Shown here: in pieces, positions 41,268-51,501 of the stretch | How positions within the stretch are numbered: the first letter of the stretch is position 1 | Layout of the letters: each line of letters begins with the position of its first letter | Assembly: GCA_023409535.1 (NCBI GenBank) | Contig: JAEYGZ010000036.1 | Location: 1-64,000, forward strand | Direction of reading: 5' to 3' | From: Bacillota bacterium | GTDB lineage: Bacteria > Bacillota > Clostridia > Lachnospirales > Lachnospiraceae | DNA length: 64,000 bases | Made by a program: the position numbers and the translations under genes | Notes under the pieces: generated by a model | What the model was told of the DNA's origin: nothing | Seen by the model: the letters and a program-made list of their open reading frames with translations, nothing else | Database searches by the model: none

Positions 41268-42761
41268 ATGAAAATGAGAAAGCTTGTAGCTTTACTGTCC
41301 GTTTGCGTGATGCTGGTTGCGTCCTTAGCCGGCTGTGGAAAGAAAGCGGATAATGGGAACACTGGCAACACAGATACCACCACAACACCGACGGCTGCTC
41401 CTGCTGATAACGGCGGTGACACAGCTGCAAATGATGAGATTGTTACATTAAAATGGGTTACCGTAGGTAACGGTATGCCTACCAATTATGCTGCATGGCA
41501 GGAAAAAATCAACGCATATCTTGGAGAAAAGATTGGTGTAAACCTTGATATTGAGGTAGTGCCGTGGGGTGATTGGGATAACAGAAGTAATATTATTATT
41601 AACTCCGGTGAATATTATGATATTTTATTTACCGATGGCGGTAAATATAACTCTGCAGCTAAGATGGGTGCATTTGTAGATATTACAGATCTGGCAAAGA
41701 CCGTTTCTCCCGACCTTTACAGCTACATTCCCGAGGATTACTGGAAGGCAACATCTGTAGACGGCAAGGTTTATGCAGTTCCTACTTATAAAGACAGCTC
41801 CGCTACTCAGTACTTTGTATGGGACAAGGCAATCGTTGATAAATACAGTGTTGATTATCAGAACTTAAACACCTTAGATTCCCTCAGTGACAAGCTGAAG
41901 GAGATCAAAGACGGAGAAGGCACCGCACCTTTTGTGCTTATGAACAATGGTGCAAGCTCCGTGCTCGCTAATTATGACCCCATGGGTGCAGGACTTCCGG
42001 TGATCGGTGTAAGATTTGACGATGCCAGCCATAAGGTAGTAAGCGTATTTGAACAGGAAGATATTCTCTCCCAGTTAGATGTATTACATCAGTGGTATAA
42101 AGATGGTATTATCAATGCGGATGCTCCGACAATCGCAGAGGTCAGCAACTATCGTATGGTATTTACCGCACAGGGATGGCCCTCTGCAGCAAAGACTACC
42201 TGGGGCCCCAACATGGGTGTTGAAGCAGTTGCAGCTCAGACCGGCGATACTATCGTATCCAACGATACGGTACGCGGTTCTCTGAATGCTATCTCCGCAG
42301 CATCCAAATATCCTGAGAAGTGCCTGGAGTTCTTACAGCTTGTAAACCTGGATTCCAAGGTTAGAGATGCATTATATTATGGTCTTGAGGGCGAGAACTT
42401 CAAGTACAATGATGCAGGTGAGATTGATAAACTGAACAGTGATTGGACTATGGCAGGTTATACCCAGGGTACTTTCTTCACAGTTACAAAGTTAGCAGGC
42501 GAGATCAATCAGTGGGATGAGGTAAAAGCACTGAATGCAGCAGCAAAGCCTTCCGTATTATTAGGCTTCACCATGGATACCGCAAAGGTTGAGACGGAGG
42601 TTGCTCAGTGTAAAGCTGTTTATGAGAAATACAAGAGTATCTTATTAACAGGTGCACAGGATCCCAGAGAATTGGTTAAACAGCTTCGCAGCGAGTTAGA
42701 CGCAGCAGGCTTTGAGGCTATTATGACTGAGGCTCAGGCTCAGATTGACGCAGCATACTAA
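41268..42761 (+). CDS. Extracellular oligosaccharide-binding lipoprotein
   Basis: 497 residues. The signal peptide ends in a lipobox, VASLAGCGKK, so Cys23 is lipidated and the protein sits on the outer face of the membrane. A Thr/Asn/Asp linker (about 27-55) is followed by the binding fold: LKWVTVGNGMPTNYAAWQEKIN, YDILFTDGGKYNSAAKMGAF, and GKVYAVPTYKDSSATQYFVWDK. It delivers sugars to the two upstream permeases. The order permease-permease-binding protein and size match YtcQ/LplA-type proteins. The ribosome binding site is AAGGAGGATATATT. Confidence 0.93.
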   Translation: MKMRKLVALLSVCVMLVASLAGCGKKADNGNTGNTDTTTTPTAAPADNGGDTAANDEIVTLKWVTVGNGMPTNYAAWQEKINAYLGEKIGVNLDIEVVPWGDWDNRSNIIINSGEYYDILFTDGGKYNSAAKMGAFVDITDLAKTVSPDLYSYIPEDYWKATSVDGKVYAVPTYKDSSATQYFVWDKAIVDKYSVDYQNLNTLDSLSDKLKEIKDGEGTAPFVLMNNGASSVLANYDPMGAGLPVIGVRFDDASHKVVSVFEQEDILSQLDVLHQWYKDGIINADAPTIAEVSNYRMVFTAQGWPSAAKTTWGPNMGVEAVAAQTGDTIVSNDTVRGSLNAISAASKYPEKCLEFLQLVNLDSKVRDALYYGLEGENFKYNDAGEIDKLNSDWTMAGYTQGTFFTVTKLAGEINQWDEVKALNAAAKPSVLLGFTMDTAKVETEVAQCKAVYEKYKSILLTGAQDPRELVKQLRSELDAAGFEAIMTEAQAQIDAAY

Positions 42762-42813
42762 TTCATCGCATCAGCCGGCTGATCAACAACAGATATAAAA
42801 GCTTTTATCATAT

Positions 42814-42863
42814 AGAGGTTGTTGCAAAATACGTTTATTTTTGTTTATTTTGCAGCAGCCTCT
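42814..42863 (+). terminator. Hairpin between binding-protein and GH130 genes
   Basis: An 18-bp stem, AGAGGTTGTTGCAAAATA (42814-42831) with its complement at 42846-42863 (G-T pairs included), around a 14-base T-rich loop. There is no long T-run after it. It probably reduces read-through or protects the 3' end of the abundant binding-protein mRNA rather than ending the operon. Confidence 0.65.
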
Positions 42864-42891
42864 ATGTATGTGAACATAAGGAGGCCTTTCA

Positions 42892-43881
42892 ATGAGCAAA
42901 ATTATAGGAAACTCATTACCGAGTATTCCGTGGCAGGAAAAACCGGAAGGATACAAGATGCCGGTATGGCGTTATGCCAACAACCCGATTATAGACAGAG
43001 ATGCAATCAGCAGTTCCAATAGTATTTTTAACAGTGCGGTAATACAATATAAAGATGGATTTGCAGGTGTATTCCGCTGCGACAGTAAGGCTGTCAGCAT
43101 GGATATTTTTGCCGGTTTTAGTAAGGACGGTATCAACTGGACAATTAATGAAACCCCAATCACCTTCCTGGGTGAGGACGAAGAGATTCTAAAGAGGGAA
43201 TACCGCTACGATCCGAGAGTGTGTTTCATTGAAGATAGATATTATATAACCTGGTGCAACGGTTATCATGGACCCACCATCGGCATTGGATATACTTTTG
43301 ATTTTCAGACCTTCTACCAGATGGAGAACGCGTTTCTTCCCTGCAACCGCAACGGGGTTCTCTTTCCGCGTAAGATTGACGGAAAATTTGCTATGTTAAG
43401 CAGACCCAGTGATAACGGGCATACACCCTTTGGCGATATTTTTTACAGTCAGAGCGCGGATATGGAGTATTGGGGACATCACAGGCATGTGATGGGTGTC
43501 TATAAGGGGGATGAATCTGCCTGGCAGTCAACGAAAATCGGTCCCGGACCGGTGCCGATTGAGACGGAGGAAGGCTGGCTGTTGATCTATCATGGCGTAA
43601 TCACAACCTGTAATGGCTTTGTGTACCGTATGGGTGGTGCAATTCTGGATAAGGATCAGCCCTGGAAGGTAAAATACCGTTCCAGATACTACATTATGGC
43701 ACCCCGGGAGCTTTATGAATGTATCGGTGACGTACCGAATGTAGTCTTCCCCTGTGCAACCTTAACAGATGCGGATACCGGCAGAATTGCAATTTATTAC
43801 GGTTGTGCGGATACGGTAACAGGACTTGCATTTACCACGGTGAATGAGTTATTATCCTTTATAAAGGAGCATGCTTTTTAA
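42892..43881 (+). CDS. GH130 phosphorylase, beta-1,4-mannosyl-N-acetylglucosamine type
   Basis: 329 residues, no signal peptide. The sequence follows GH130 subfamily 2 closely as I remember it: [95 protein letters not shown] and [13 protein letters not shown]. That group, including the Bacteroides BT1033-type enzymes, phosphorolyses Man-beta-1,4-GlcNAc from the N-glycan core to mannose-1-phosphate and GlcNAc. Family is sure; substrate is inference, strengthened by the neighbouring GH38 and GH20 genes. Confidence 0.88.
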   Translation: MSKIIGNSLPSIPWQEKPEGYKMPVWRYANNPIIDRDAISSSNSIFNSAVIQYKDGFAGVFRCDSKAVSMDIFAGFSKDGINWTINETPITFLGEDEEILKREYRYDPRVCFIEDRYYITWCNGYHGPTIGIGYTFDFQTFYQMENAFLPCNRNGVLFPRKIDGKFAMLSRPSDNGHTPFGDIFYSQSADMEYWGHHRHVMGVYKGDESAWQSTKIGPGPVPIETEEGWLLIYHGVITTCNGFVYRMGGAILDKDQPWKVKYRSRYYIMAPRELYECIGDVPNVVFPCATLTDADTGRIAIYYGCADTVTGLAFTTVNELLSFIKEHAF

Positions 43882-43916
43882 CAGTTAAAGGTAAAATAAA
43901 GTGACGGAGGTGTGAG

Positions 43917-46900
43917 ATGGTTTTCTTAGATAAAAGAATAAGAGTAATATGCGATGAGCTAAAGAAGTTATCTGTAGCGCAGACGGTTCCTGTGGAGAAC
44001 TGGAAGCTGAAGAGAGGAAATTATATCCATCCTGAGGATGTGCAAAAATCCGATAAATCCTGGGAGGACTTCGATAGTAAGACCATGCACTGGTACGGTC
44101 CGGATGAGCATTATTGGTTTCGAACAAGCTTTACCGTGCCAAAGAGCTTCGCTGGCAAGAGTCTGTGGATGAATGTAAAGACCCAGATTGAGGAATGGGA
44201 TGACGGCAAGAACCCGCAGTTTCTGCTGTTCCTTGATGGGGAAGCAATTCAGGGAATTGATATGAACCACAGAAAGGTACTGATTACCAGATCGGCAGTT
44301 CCCGGGCAGACCTATGCGCTGGACCTACAATCCTACACCGGTACCCTGCATACGGAATTTAACCTGATTGTCCAGATGCAGGAGGTTGATCCGAAGATTG
44401 AAAAGCTTTATTATGACATCAGCGTTCCTCTGTCTGCATTTTCCAGAATGGAGAAGGAGGAGAAAGCAAGACTCATCCTTGAAGAGGTTCTTAATCATAC
44501 CATCAATTTGCTGGACCTTCGGACTCCTTACAGCGAAGCCTTTTACCGTACGCTGGCGGAAGCCGGCGAATATCTTCAGAAGGCATTGTATGAGGAGCTG
44601 GCCGGTTATGAAGAGGTGATTGCCACCTGTATCGGACACACCCACATTGATGTTGCCTGGTGGTGGACTGTGGAGCAGACCCGTGAAAAGGTTGGCCGCA
44701 GCTTTGCTACCGTGCTGAAGCTGATGGAGGAATATCCGAATTATAAATTTATGTCCAGCCAGCCACAGCTCTATTACTTCTTAAAGGAACGCTATCCTGA
44801 GCTGTATGCGAGACTGAAGGAAAGAGTAAAGGAAGGCCGTTGGGAGCCGGAAGGCGGTATGTGGGTAGAAGCGGACTGCAATCTGACCTCCGGAGAATCT
44901 CTGGTGCGCCAGTTCCTGCATGGCAAGAGATTCTTCCGTGAGGAATTCGGTGTTGATAATAAGATCCTGTGGCTGCCCGATGTATTCGGTTACAGCGGTG
45001 CGCTTCCCCAGATTATGAAAAAATGCGGTGTGGATTACTTTATGACCACAAAGCTGGCCTGGAACCAGTTTAATAAAATCCCCTTTGATACCTTCCGATG
45101 GAAGGGCATCGACGGTACCGAGATACTGACCCATCTGATCACGACCCTCGGTGTGGGGCAGCCTATCAAGGATTTCTTTACCACCTATAACGGTATGCTC
45201 CATCCGGACGCAATCATGGGAGGCTGGGAGAGATATCAGAACAAGGATATCAATAATGACATCCTGATCTCTTATGGCTATGGCGACGGCGGCGGCGGTC
45301 CCACCAGAGAGATGCTGGAGAATTCCATCCGTATGGAGAAGGGAATGATCGGTATCCCCAAGGTGCGTCAGGAATTTGCCGGAACCTTCTTCGAGGAGCT
45401 GGACCAGAGAGTCGGAGATCATAAACGTCTTCCTGCCTGGGAGGGTGAACTGTACTTCGAATATCACAGGGGCACCTACACCTCCATGGCCCGCAATAAG
45501 AGATCCAACCGAAAAAGCGAGCTGATGCTGATGGATCTGGAGCTGCTATCGGTGCTGGCAATGCAGGAGCTGGGTTATCCCGTGCAGGAACTGGATGCTA
45601 TGTGGAAGAAGGTTTTATTAAACCAGTTCCATGACATCTTGCCCGGTTCCTCTATTAGGCAGGTATATGAAGTGACCAAAGAGGAGTATGCCGCTTTGGC
45701 CAAAAAGGCATCAGAGTTGATTGCAGACCGCCTGGAGGCATTAACCAGGTCAGAGGATGCGGTTACGGTTTATAATACATTGGGCTTTGATCGTGATGAT
45801 GTTATTCCGCTTGGTACCTGCACAGCCGGGGCGCTGCAGGATGAAGAGGGAACGCTGTACCCGGTACAGCAGACAAAGGACGGCGCCGTAGCATATCTTT
45901 GCGGTATCCCGTCAAAAGGCGGCAAGACCTTCCGTTTTGCCAAAGCTGAAGTAAAGTCCTCCTTCCGTTTGGATGGAAACCGCTTAGAGACTCCTTACTA
46001 TATCATTACATTAGATGAGCAGGGGCTCTTTGCCTCCATCTATGACAAGGAGAATGACAGAGAGGTACTGCAGGCCGGTAAGAAAGCAAACCTCCTTCGG
46101 ATGTATGAGGATAAGCCGATCTATTATGATAACTGGGATATTGATATCTATCATACGGAGAAGGCATGGGATATTCTCGAGGCGGAAAGTCTGGAGTGGA
46201 CAGAGCTTGGCAGTGTCCGTGCAACCCTGGAGATTACACGTAGGTTCAGTAATTCCCTGTTGAAGCAGAAGATACATTTCTATGCGAATTTAAGAAGAAT
46301 AGATTTTAACACCTATGTGGACTGGAAGGAACACCAGCATCTGCTGAAGGTGCATTTCCCTGTAGATATTCACACAGATGAGGCAACCTTTGATGTACAG
46401 TTTGGTAATGTAACCAGAAAGGTTCATAAAAATACCAGCTGGGATGTGGCAAGATTTGAAAGCTGCGGTCAGAAGTGGATGGACCTGTCCGAGGGTCATT
46501 ACGGCGTGAGTCTCTTAAATGATTGCAAATACGGACATTCCGTTGATAACAGCAACATGGCGCTGACACTGATTAAATCCGGTATTGAGCCTAATCCCAC
46601 CACGGATCAGGAAGAGCATTACTTCACTTATGCACTCTATCCCCATGCGGAGAGTTGGAGAGGCAGTAATACGGTAAGAGAAGCGGCCTCCTTAAACCAG
46701 CCTGCTTATGCGGTTCAGGGTGCACTTGCAGAGAAGCAATTCTCCTTTGCCTGTGTTGACAAGAAGAATGTTATGCTTGAGACGGTGAAGCTGGCAGAGG
46801 ACGGCAGCGGAATAATCCTGCGACTGTATGAGTGTGAAAATGCCGCTACGAAAGCACAGGTAACCTTAGGCACGGCATCCGGTTTCGTCTCTGTTGAAGA

Positions 46901-47051
46901 GTGCAACCTGCTGGAGGAGCCGGTGAAGAAGCTTGAACCGGCAGGCAACGGCTTTGCGATTACTATCAAGCCTTACGAGATTAAAACCTATAAGGTGCAA
47001 TTTGCGGCCGGCCAATGCGAAAGTAAAGCTTTCACATCCCAATATTCGTAG
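43917..47051 (+). CDS. GH38 alpha-mannosidase
   Basis: 1044 residues, cytoplasmic (no signal). The catalytic zinc site is complete: His243 and Asp245 in GHTHIDVAWWW, the nucleophile Asp355 in LWLPDVFGYSGALPQI, and His572 in NQFHDILPGSS. The N-terminal 230 residues form a beta domain. After residue 600 come the usual large beta-sandwich domains. It removes alpha-linked mannose, as found on high-mannose N-glycans. It starts 35 bp after the GH130 gene. A GAGTGAATTA hairpin repeat separates it from GH3. Confidence 0.95.
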   Translation: MVFLDKRIRVICDELKKLSVAQTVPVENWKLKRGNYIHPEDVQKSDKSWEDFDSKTMHWYGPDEHYWFRTSFTVPKSFAGKSLWMNVKTQIEEWDDGKNPQFLLFLDGEAIQGIDMNHRKVLITRSAVPGQTYALDLQSYTGTLHTEFNLIVQMQEVDPKIEKLYYDISVPLSAFSRMEKEEKARLILEEVLNHTINLLDLRTPYSEAFYRTLAEAGEYLQKALYEELAGYEEVIATCIGHTHIDVAWWWTVEQTREKVGRSFATVLKLMEEYPNYKFMSSQPQLYYFLKERYPELYARLKERVKEGRWEPEGGMWVEADCNLTSGESLVRQFLHGKRFFREEFGVDNKILWLPDVFGYSGALPQIMKKCGVDYFMTTKLAWNQFNKIPFDTFRWKGIDGTEILTHLITTLGVGQPIKDFFTTYNGMLHPDAIMGGWERYQNKDINNDILISYGYGDGGGGPTREMLENSIRMEKGMIGIPKVRQEFAGTFFEELDQRVGDHKRLPAWEGELYFEYHRGTYTSMARNKRSNRKSELMLMDLELLSVLAMQELGYPVQELDAMWKKVLLNQFHDILPGSSIRQVYEVTKEEYAALAKKASELIADRLEALTRSEDAVTVYNTLGFDRDDVIPLGTCTAGALQDEEGTLYPVQQTKDGAVAYLCGIPSKGGKTFRFAKAEVKSSFRLDGNRLETPYYIITLDEQGLFASIYDKENDREVLQAGKKANLLRMYEDKPIYYDNWDIDIYHTEKAWDILEAESLEWTELGSVRATLEITRRFSNSLLKQKIHFYANLRRIDFNTYVDWKEHQHLLKVHFPVDIHTDEATFDVQFGNVTRKVHKNTSWDVARFESCGQKWMDLSEGHYGVSLLNDCKYGHSVDNSNMALTLIKSGIEPNPTTDQEEHYFTYALYPHAESWRGSNTVREAASLNQPAYAVQGALAEKQFSFACVDKKNVMLETVKLAEDGSGIILRLYECENAATKAQVTLGTASGFVSVEECNLLEEPVKKLEPAGNGFAITIKPYEIKTYKVQFAAGQCESKAFTSQYS

Positions 47052-47076
47052 AGTGAATTATGAATTAATTCACTCT
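47050..47076. repeat. Hairpin repeat copy between GH38 and GH3 genes
   Basis: AGAGTGAATTA (47050-47060) pairs with TAATTCACTCT (47066-47076), 11 bp with loop TGAAT. It is a GAGTG variant of the GTGTGAATTA unit, with the compensating change on both arms. It starts inside the GH38 stop region and ends 25 bp before the GH3 start. Confidence 0.75.
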
Positions 47077-47101
47077 GCATTGGAAGCAAGGAGAATATAA
47101 C

Positions 47102-49384
47102 ATGCCTCAGGCTTATCAAAATACAAAGCTCTCTGCCCGGGAACGGGCGGAGAGCTTGCTGTCCATCATGACCTTAAAAGAGAAGGTAGGGCAGCTAAAT
47201 CAAAAGCTTTACGGATTTTCCGGCTACGAACGGCAGGGAGAAGAGCTCCTGCTGTCGCAGGACTTGATGGAGGAAGTGGAAAAATACAGCGGATTGGGAA
47301 CGCTTTATGGTTTGTACCGTGCGGATCCCTGGTCCGGGAAAACCTTTGAGAACGGTCTGGCCGGAACCTTGGCAATCAAAGCCTACAATCAGGTTCAGCG
47401 ATATGTAGTCGGGCATTCCAGGCTGGGGATACCGATGTTGCTTAGCAGCGAGTGTCCTCACGGACATCAGGCACTGGATGGATATCTTCTTCCGGTGAAT
47501 TTGGGCAGCGGTGCAAGCTTTTGTCCAAAACTGCTTGAGGAAGCATATGAGGTATGCGGCAGTCAGCTAAAGCAGATGGGGGTTAATCTCGCATTGGTCT
47601 CAGTGCTGGATATCCTTAGGGATCCCCGCTGGGGAAGAAGCGAGGAATGCTTTGGGGAGGACCCGTACCTGGCGGCAGAGTTTGCCAGGGCTGCGGTCAC
47701 CGGGCTGCAAAAAAGCGGTGTGGCGGTGGTGGCAAAGCATTTTTGCGCCCAGGGAGAGGGTACCGGCGGAGTGAATGCCAGTGCCGCAAGAATTGGAGAG
47801 CGGGAGCTGCGGGAAATCCACCTGCCGGTGGTGAAAGCCTGCATTGAGGCAGGGGTCAAGGGGATCATGGCAGCTTATAATGAGATAGACGGAGTTCCCT
47901 GTCACGCAAACTACAGGCTTTTGACGGAAATCCTGAGGGAAGAGATGGGATTTACCGGCTTTGTTATGTCGGACGGTGTGGCGATTGACCAGCTGGATGA
48001 AATGACCGGTGACCGGGTGCTGTCCGGTGCCATAGCGCTCAATGCCGGAGTGGATATGGGATTATGGGATGAAGCTTTTGGTTTCCTGGAGGAAGCGTAT
48101 GACCGGGGGCTGGTGACCATGAATACCATTGACCGGGCAGTTCTTCGGGTACTGACCCTCAAGTTTGAGCAAGGATTATTTGAACAGCCCTATCTGAAGG
48201 AAGATCAGACGTTTATCGATTATAATCATAAAGATTATCCGCAGGCTTACCGGCTTGCTTCGGAAGCAATTGTGCTGCTGAAGAATGAAAATAATATTCT
48301 CCCGATTGATACGAAGCATATCAGCAGTATTGCCGTCATCGGACCGAATGCGGATGAGATATATCATCAGCTGGGGGACTATACTCCTCCGGTTCGGGAA
48401 GGAGAAGGCGTTACGGTATTGCAGGGGATGAAAAGATATATTGCCGGCGGCGCAGGGACAGAGATAAAATTTGCTCAGGGCTGTAATTTGTTCGACGGTA
48501 CCCGGGAAGAAATCAGGAAAGCTGCTTCCCTTGCCGGCTCCTGCGACCTGACGGTATTGGTGCTTGGAGGTTCCTCCAGCCGCTTTGGAGAGGCGGTATT
48601 TGATAAAAACGGCGCAGTTATCGCCTCCGGGAAAGTATCGATGGATTGCGGAGAAGGGGTCGACTGTGCCACACTGGAGCTGCCGGAGATACAAAGGGAG
48701 CTGGCCCGGGCGGTCTTTCAGACGGGCAGCAGAGTAATCACGGTATTGCTTCAGGGAAGACCTTATGTTATAACTGATATTGAACAGGGATCCCAGGGAT
48801 TGTTATCCTGCTTCTATCCCGGAATGACCGGCGGTTTGGCACTGGCTGAGATTTTATTCGGTAAGGTGAGCCCCAGCGGGCATTTAAGCGTATCCCTTCC
48901 CCGGCATGCGGGACAGCTGCCGGTATATTATAATTATAAGGCGTCCTATGCGGCAATGAAATATTATGATATGGAACAGGGACCTTTATTTCCTTTTGGT
49001 TACGGTTTAAGCTATACCAGCTTTGAATATAGTGATTTTTATATCAGTAAACCGGAATTTAGTCTTGAGGAATTGGAGCAGGAAAGCATTGTTATCAGCT
49101 GCTCCGTCACGAATTCAGGAAACATGGGTGCTTCCGCAGTACTTTTACTTTATCTTCGGGATATGCAGGCCTCGGTGATACGCAGGGTGAGGGAGTTGAA
49201 AGCCTTTGAGAAGCAATATGTTCCCCAAGGGACAACAATCAATATAAGGCAGGTGTTAAACCGCACCAGTTTATCTTATTGGGACCATACCATGAAGTTT
49301 ATTGCTGAGCCCGGAGATTTTGAGCTCATCCTAAGTGACGGGGTTTCGGAACTATGGAGGAAACAAATTCGATTAAGAAAGTGA
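47102..49384 (+). CDS. GH3 glycosidase (beta-glucosidase/xylosidase group)
   Basis: 760 residues, no signal peptide. The N-terminal TIM barrel contains SSECPHGHQALDG, DILRDPRWGRSEECFGEDP, VVAKHFCAQGEGTGG and the nucleophile Asp291 in FTGFVMSDGVAID. Then come the alpha/beta sandwich with IAVIGPNADEIYHQLGDYTPP and LVLGGSSSRFGE, and a fibronectin-III-like end (FGYGLSYTSFEYS). The NagZ signature KHFPGHG is absent, so a beta-N-acetylglucosaminidase of that type is unlikely. Beta-glucoside or related beta-linked residues are the likely target. Ribosome binding site AAGGAGAATATAAC. Confidence 0.92.
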   Translation: MPQAYQNTKLSARERAESLLSIMTLKEKVGQLNQKLYGFSGYERQGEELLLSQDLMEEVEKYSGLGTLYGLYRADPWSGKTFENGLAGTLAIKAYNQVQRYVVGHSRLGIPMLLSSECPHGHQALDGYLLPVNLGSGASFCPKLLEEAYEVCGSQLKQMGVNLALVSVLDILRDPRWGRSEECFGEDPYLAAEFARAAVTGLQKSGVAVVAKHFCAQGEGTGGVNASAARIGERELREIHLPVVKACIEAGVKGIMAAYNEIDGVPCHANYRLLTEILREEMGFTGFVMSDGVAIDQLDEMTGDRVLSGAIALNAGVDMGLWDEAFGFLEEAYDRGLVTMNTIDRAVLRVLTLKFEQGLFEQPYLKEDQTFIDYNHKDYPQAYRLASEAIVLLKNENNILPIDTKHISSIAVIGPNADEIYHQLGDYTPPVREGEGVTVLQGMKRYIAGGAGTEIKFAQGCNLFDGTREEIRKAASLAGSCDLTVLVLGGSSSRFGEAVFDKNGAVIASGKVSMDCGEGVDCATLELPEIQRELARAVFQTGSRVITVLLQGRPYVITDIEQGSQGLLSCFYPGMTGGLALAEILFGKVSPSGHLSVSLPRHAGQLPVYYNYKASYAAMKYYDMEQGPLFPFGYGLSYTSFEYSDFYISKPEFSLEELEQESIVISCSVTNSGNMGASAVLLLYLRDMQASVIRRVRELKAFEKQYVPQGTTINIRQVLNRTSLSYWDHTMKFIAEPGDFELILSDGVSELWRKQIRLRK

Positions 49385-49391
49385 GAAAATC

Positions 49392-51260
49392 ATGTATATC
49401 TTACCAAACCCGCAACGTATTGAGATTACGCAAGAGCATTTTACACTGACTTATCATGGGCGGATTGTAATTGACTCTGCCAGCCAGGCGAATGCTTTCA
49501 CCAATGGTTGCAGTATTTATTCCTATGCAAAGCTCCTGAGTAAGGAGATGGAAGGAAGCATTGGCTTCTCTCCGGCAATTATAAAAGGAAAACCGGAAAC
49601 AGGAGACATCTTTTTAGAAGAAGCTCCTGAGCTGAAGGAAGAAGAGTATACCCTGACAATACAAGCTGATGGAGTTCGAATTCAGGGAGGAAGCGCCGCA
49701 GGTGTACTGTACGGTATTCAGACCCTGAGACAGATCATAGCGCAGGAGGGAGCCAGTCTGCCGTGCCTTATCATCCGGGACTTCCCTGATACCCTAAACC
49801 GCGGATATTACCTGGATGTGACAAGAGGAAGAATTCCGACGCTGGAGTATTTAAAGGAATTTGCTGATAAGTTGAGCTATTATAAGATAAACCAACTGCA
49901 GCTGTACATTGAGCATAGTTTTCTGTTCCGGGAGTTTAGTGAGGTGTGGAGGGACGATACTCCTTTAACGGCACAGGAGATTCTTGAGCTGGATGCTTAT
50001 TGCCGAGAATTGCATATAGAGCTGGTACCTTCTATATCAACCTTCGGGCACTTATATAAACTGCTGAACACGAAGACATATGGCTATTTATGCGAACTGC
50101 CTGATTGGGAAGGACAGCCCTTTTCCCTAAATGACCGTATGCATCATCATACCATTGATGTTTCCAATAAAGACAGTCTTGCTGTTATAAAAAAAATGAT
50201 TGATGAATATCTTCCCTTATTCTCCTCGAAGCAGTTTAATATTTGCGCCGATGAGACCTTTGATCTTGGTAAAGGACGGTCCAGGAAGCTTGCTGATGAA
50301 CTTGGTGTTGATGAGATTTATATCTGCTATGTGAAGGAGTTATGCGATTATATCATTGAAAAAGGAAAGCGCCCCATGTTCTGGGGAGATATTATATGCG
50401 GCTTTCCGGAAGCAATTAACCGGCTTCCTGCCGAAACCATCTGCCTGAACTGGGGGTATTCCTCCGATCAGAGTGAGGAATCCGCAAGGGCTCTTAATCA
50501 GGTGGGGGCTACGCAATATCTGTGCCCGGGTGTTGCCGGCTGGAATCAGTTTATCAATTTGATTACTGCCTCCTATGAGAATATCAGCAGAATGTGTTCC
50601 TATGCGCACAAATACCATGCTTTGGGTGTGCTGAATACGGACTGGGGAGACTTTGGACATATTAATCATCCGGAATTTTCGGTATCCGGTATGATTTACA
50701 GTGCGGCATTTTCCTGGAATCATAATATTCCGGGTAACGAGGAGATAAACCGTCAAATCTCAGTCCTCGAATTCTCTGATGATACTCAAAGTCTGGTGGA
50801 GCAGGTGGCAGCACTTGCAGAAAACAGTGTATTTGCATGGTATCATGCGGTCTGCTTTATGGAGCTTGATGTTAAGGGTGCAGGCGATGAGGAAAAGAAG
50901 GAATACCTGACCGCGCAGAACTTTAATCAGGTGAAGGATGCCAATGAAGCCATTTCCCTGGGCATTGAACAGCTGTACCGGCTGCTCTCCCATTTGGAGT
51001 ATGGCAAAAGGTCCAAGGTAAAGCCATATATCATTGCTGCTGAGGGAATGGCGCTGTTTAATACCATAGGAGCAACCATTTGCAATAAGCAATACGAAAG
51101 CACCTATGCCTCAGCTTCCGATCCCAAAGAGCTTGCAAAACAGCTGGAACATTGGTTCTATCATTATAAGGAGCTATGGAGAAGTGTCAGCAGGGAATCG
51201 GAGCTGTATCGAATACAGAATGTCATATTATGGTACGCCGATAGATTAAGAGAAATATAA
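49392..51260 (+). CDS. GH20-type beta-N-acetylhexosaminidase
   Basis: 622 residues, no signal peptide. An N-terminal GH20b-like domain (YTLTIQADGVRIQGGSAAGVLYGIQTLRQII, about 85-115) precedes the barrel: RDFPDTLNRGYYLDVTRGRIPTLEYLKEFADKLSYYKINQLQLYIEH, STFGHLYKLL and the catalytic Asp287-Glu288 in FNICADETFDLG. GH20 enzymes use the substrate acetamido group and remove GlcNAc or GalNAc. The 120-residue C-terminal helical part is additional. It begins 8 bp after the GH3 stop and is the last gene of the operon. Confidence 0.85.
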   Translation: MYILPNPQRIEITQEHFTLTYHGRIVIDSASQANAFTNGCSIYSYAKLLSKEMEGSIGFSPAIIKGKPETGDIFLEEAPELKEEEYTLTIQADGVRIQGGSAAGVLYGIQTLRQIIAQEGASLPCLIIRDFPDTLNRGYYLDVTRGRIPTLEYLKEFADKLSYYKINQLQLYIEHSFLFREFSEVWRDDTPLTAQEILELDAYCRELHIELVPSISTFGHLYKLLNTKTYGYLCELPDWEGQPFSLNDRMHHHTIDVSNKDSLAVIKKMIDEYLPLFSSKQFNICADETFDLGKGRSRKLADELGVDEIYICYVKELCDYIIEKGKRPMFWGDIICGFPEAINRLPAETICLNWGYSSDQSEESARALNQVGATQYLCPGVAGWNQFINLITASYENISRMCSYAHKYHALGVLNTDWGDFGHINHPEFSVSGMIYSAAFSWNHNIPGNEEINRQISVLEFSDDTQSLVEQVAALAENSVFAWYHAVCFMELDVKGAGDEEKKEYLTAQNFNQVKDANEAISLGIEQLYRLLSHLEYGKRSKVKPYIIAAEGMALFNTIGATICNKQYESTYASASDPKELAKQLEHWFYHYKELWRSVSRESELYRIQNVILWYADRLREI

Positions 51261-51269
51261 AATCAGCGG

Positions 51270-51302
51270 AAAAGATGGTACGGTCAGGTGCCATCTTTTT
51301 TT
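51270..51302 (+). terminator. Terminator of the glycan operon
   Basis: A 12-bp stem AAAAGATGGTAC/GTGCCATCTTTT (one G-T pair), 6-base loop, eight Ts (51295-51302), 10 bp after the GH20 stop. Confidence 0.93.
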
Positions 51303-51315
51303 GCAGGTAATAACA

Positions 51316-51384
51316 GAACAAATGTTTGAAAAATTCTTGACATACGAATATGATTTTGATAGAATAAAAACAGAACAAATGTTT
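51316..51384 (+). promoter_or_regulatory. Promoter flanked by two identical LexA-like (SOS) boxes
   Basis: GAACAAATGTTT occurs at 51316-51327 and again at 51373-51384, within an identical 18-base repeat (51312-51329 and 51369-51386). It resembles the Gram-positive LexA/DinR box GAAC-N4-GTTC, with T for the last base. Between them lies a sigma-A promoter: TTGACA (51337-51342), 17 bp, TAGAAT (51360-51365). The second box covers the expected transcription start. Confidence 0.7.
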
Positions 51385-51501
51385 GATGATAATATACAGA
51401 GTTTGAATTTATTCTGTTGTGTGATTACTTGGGTGTATTTTTATATAATATATATTTGCTTCCGGAGAAAGGTTGGGGTTAAGTTGGTCATTCAGGAAAA
51501 C

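Noticed and set aside
44781..45467. Long minus-strand open frame (228 codons) inside the GH38 gene
   Set aside because: It has no family resemblance or ribosome binding site. The plus-strand GH38 frame with its complete zinc site explains the region.
47102..49384. GH3 gene as NagZ-type beta-N-acetylglucosaminidase
   Set aside because: The NagZ motif KHFPGHG with its following Asp-His pair is absent; the text is KHFCAQGEGTGG with the beta-glucosidase-type three-domain length.
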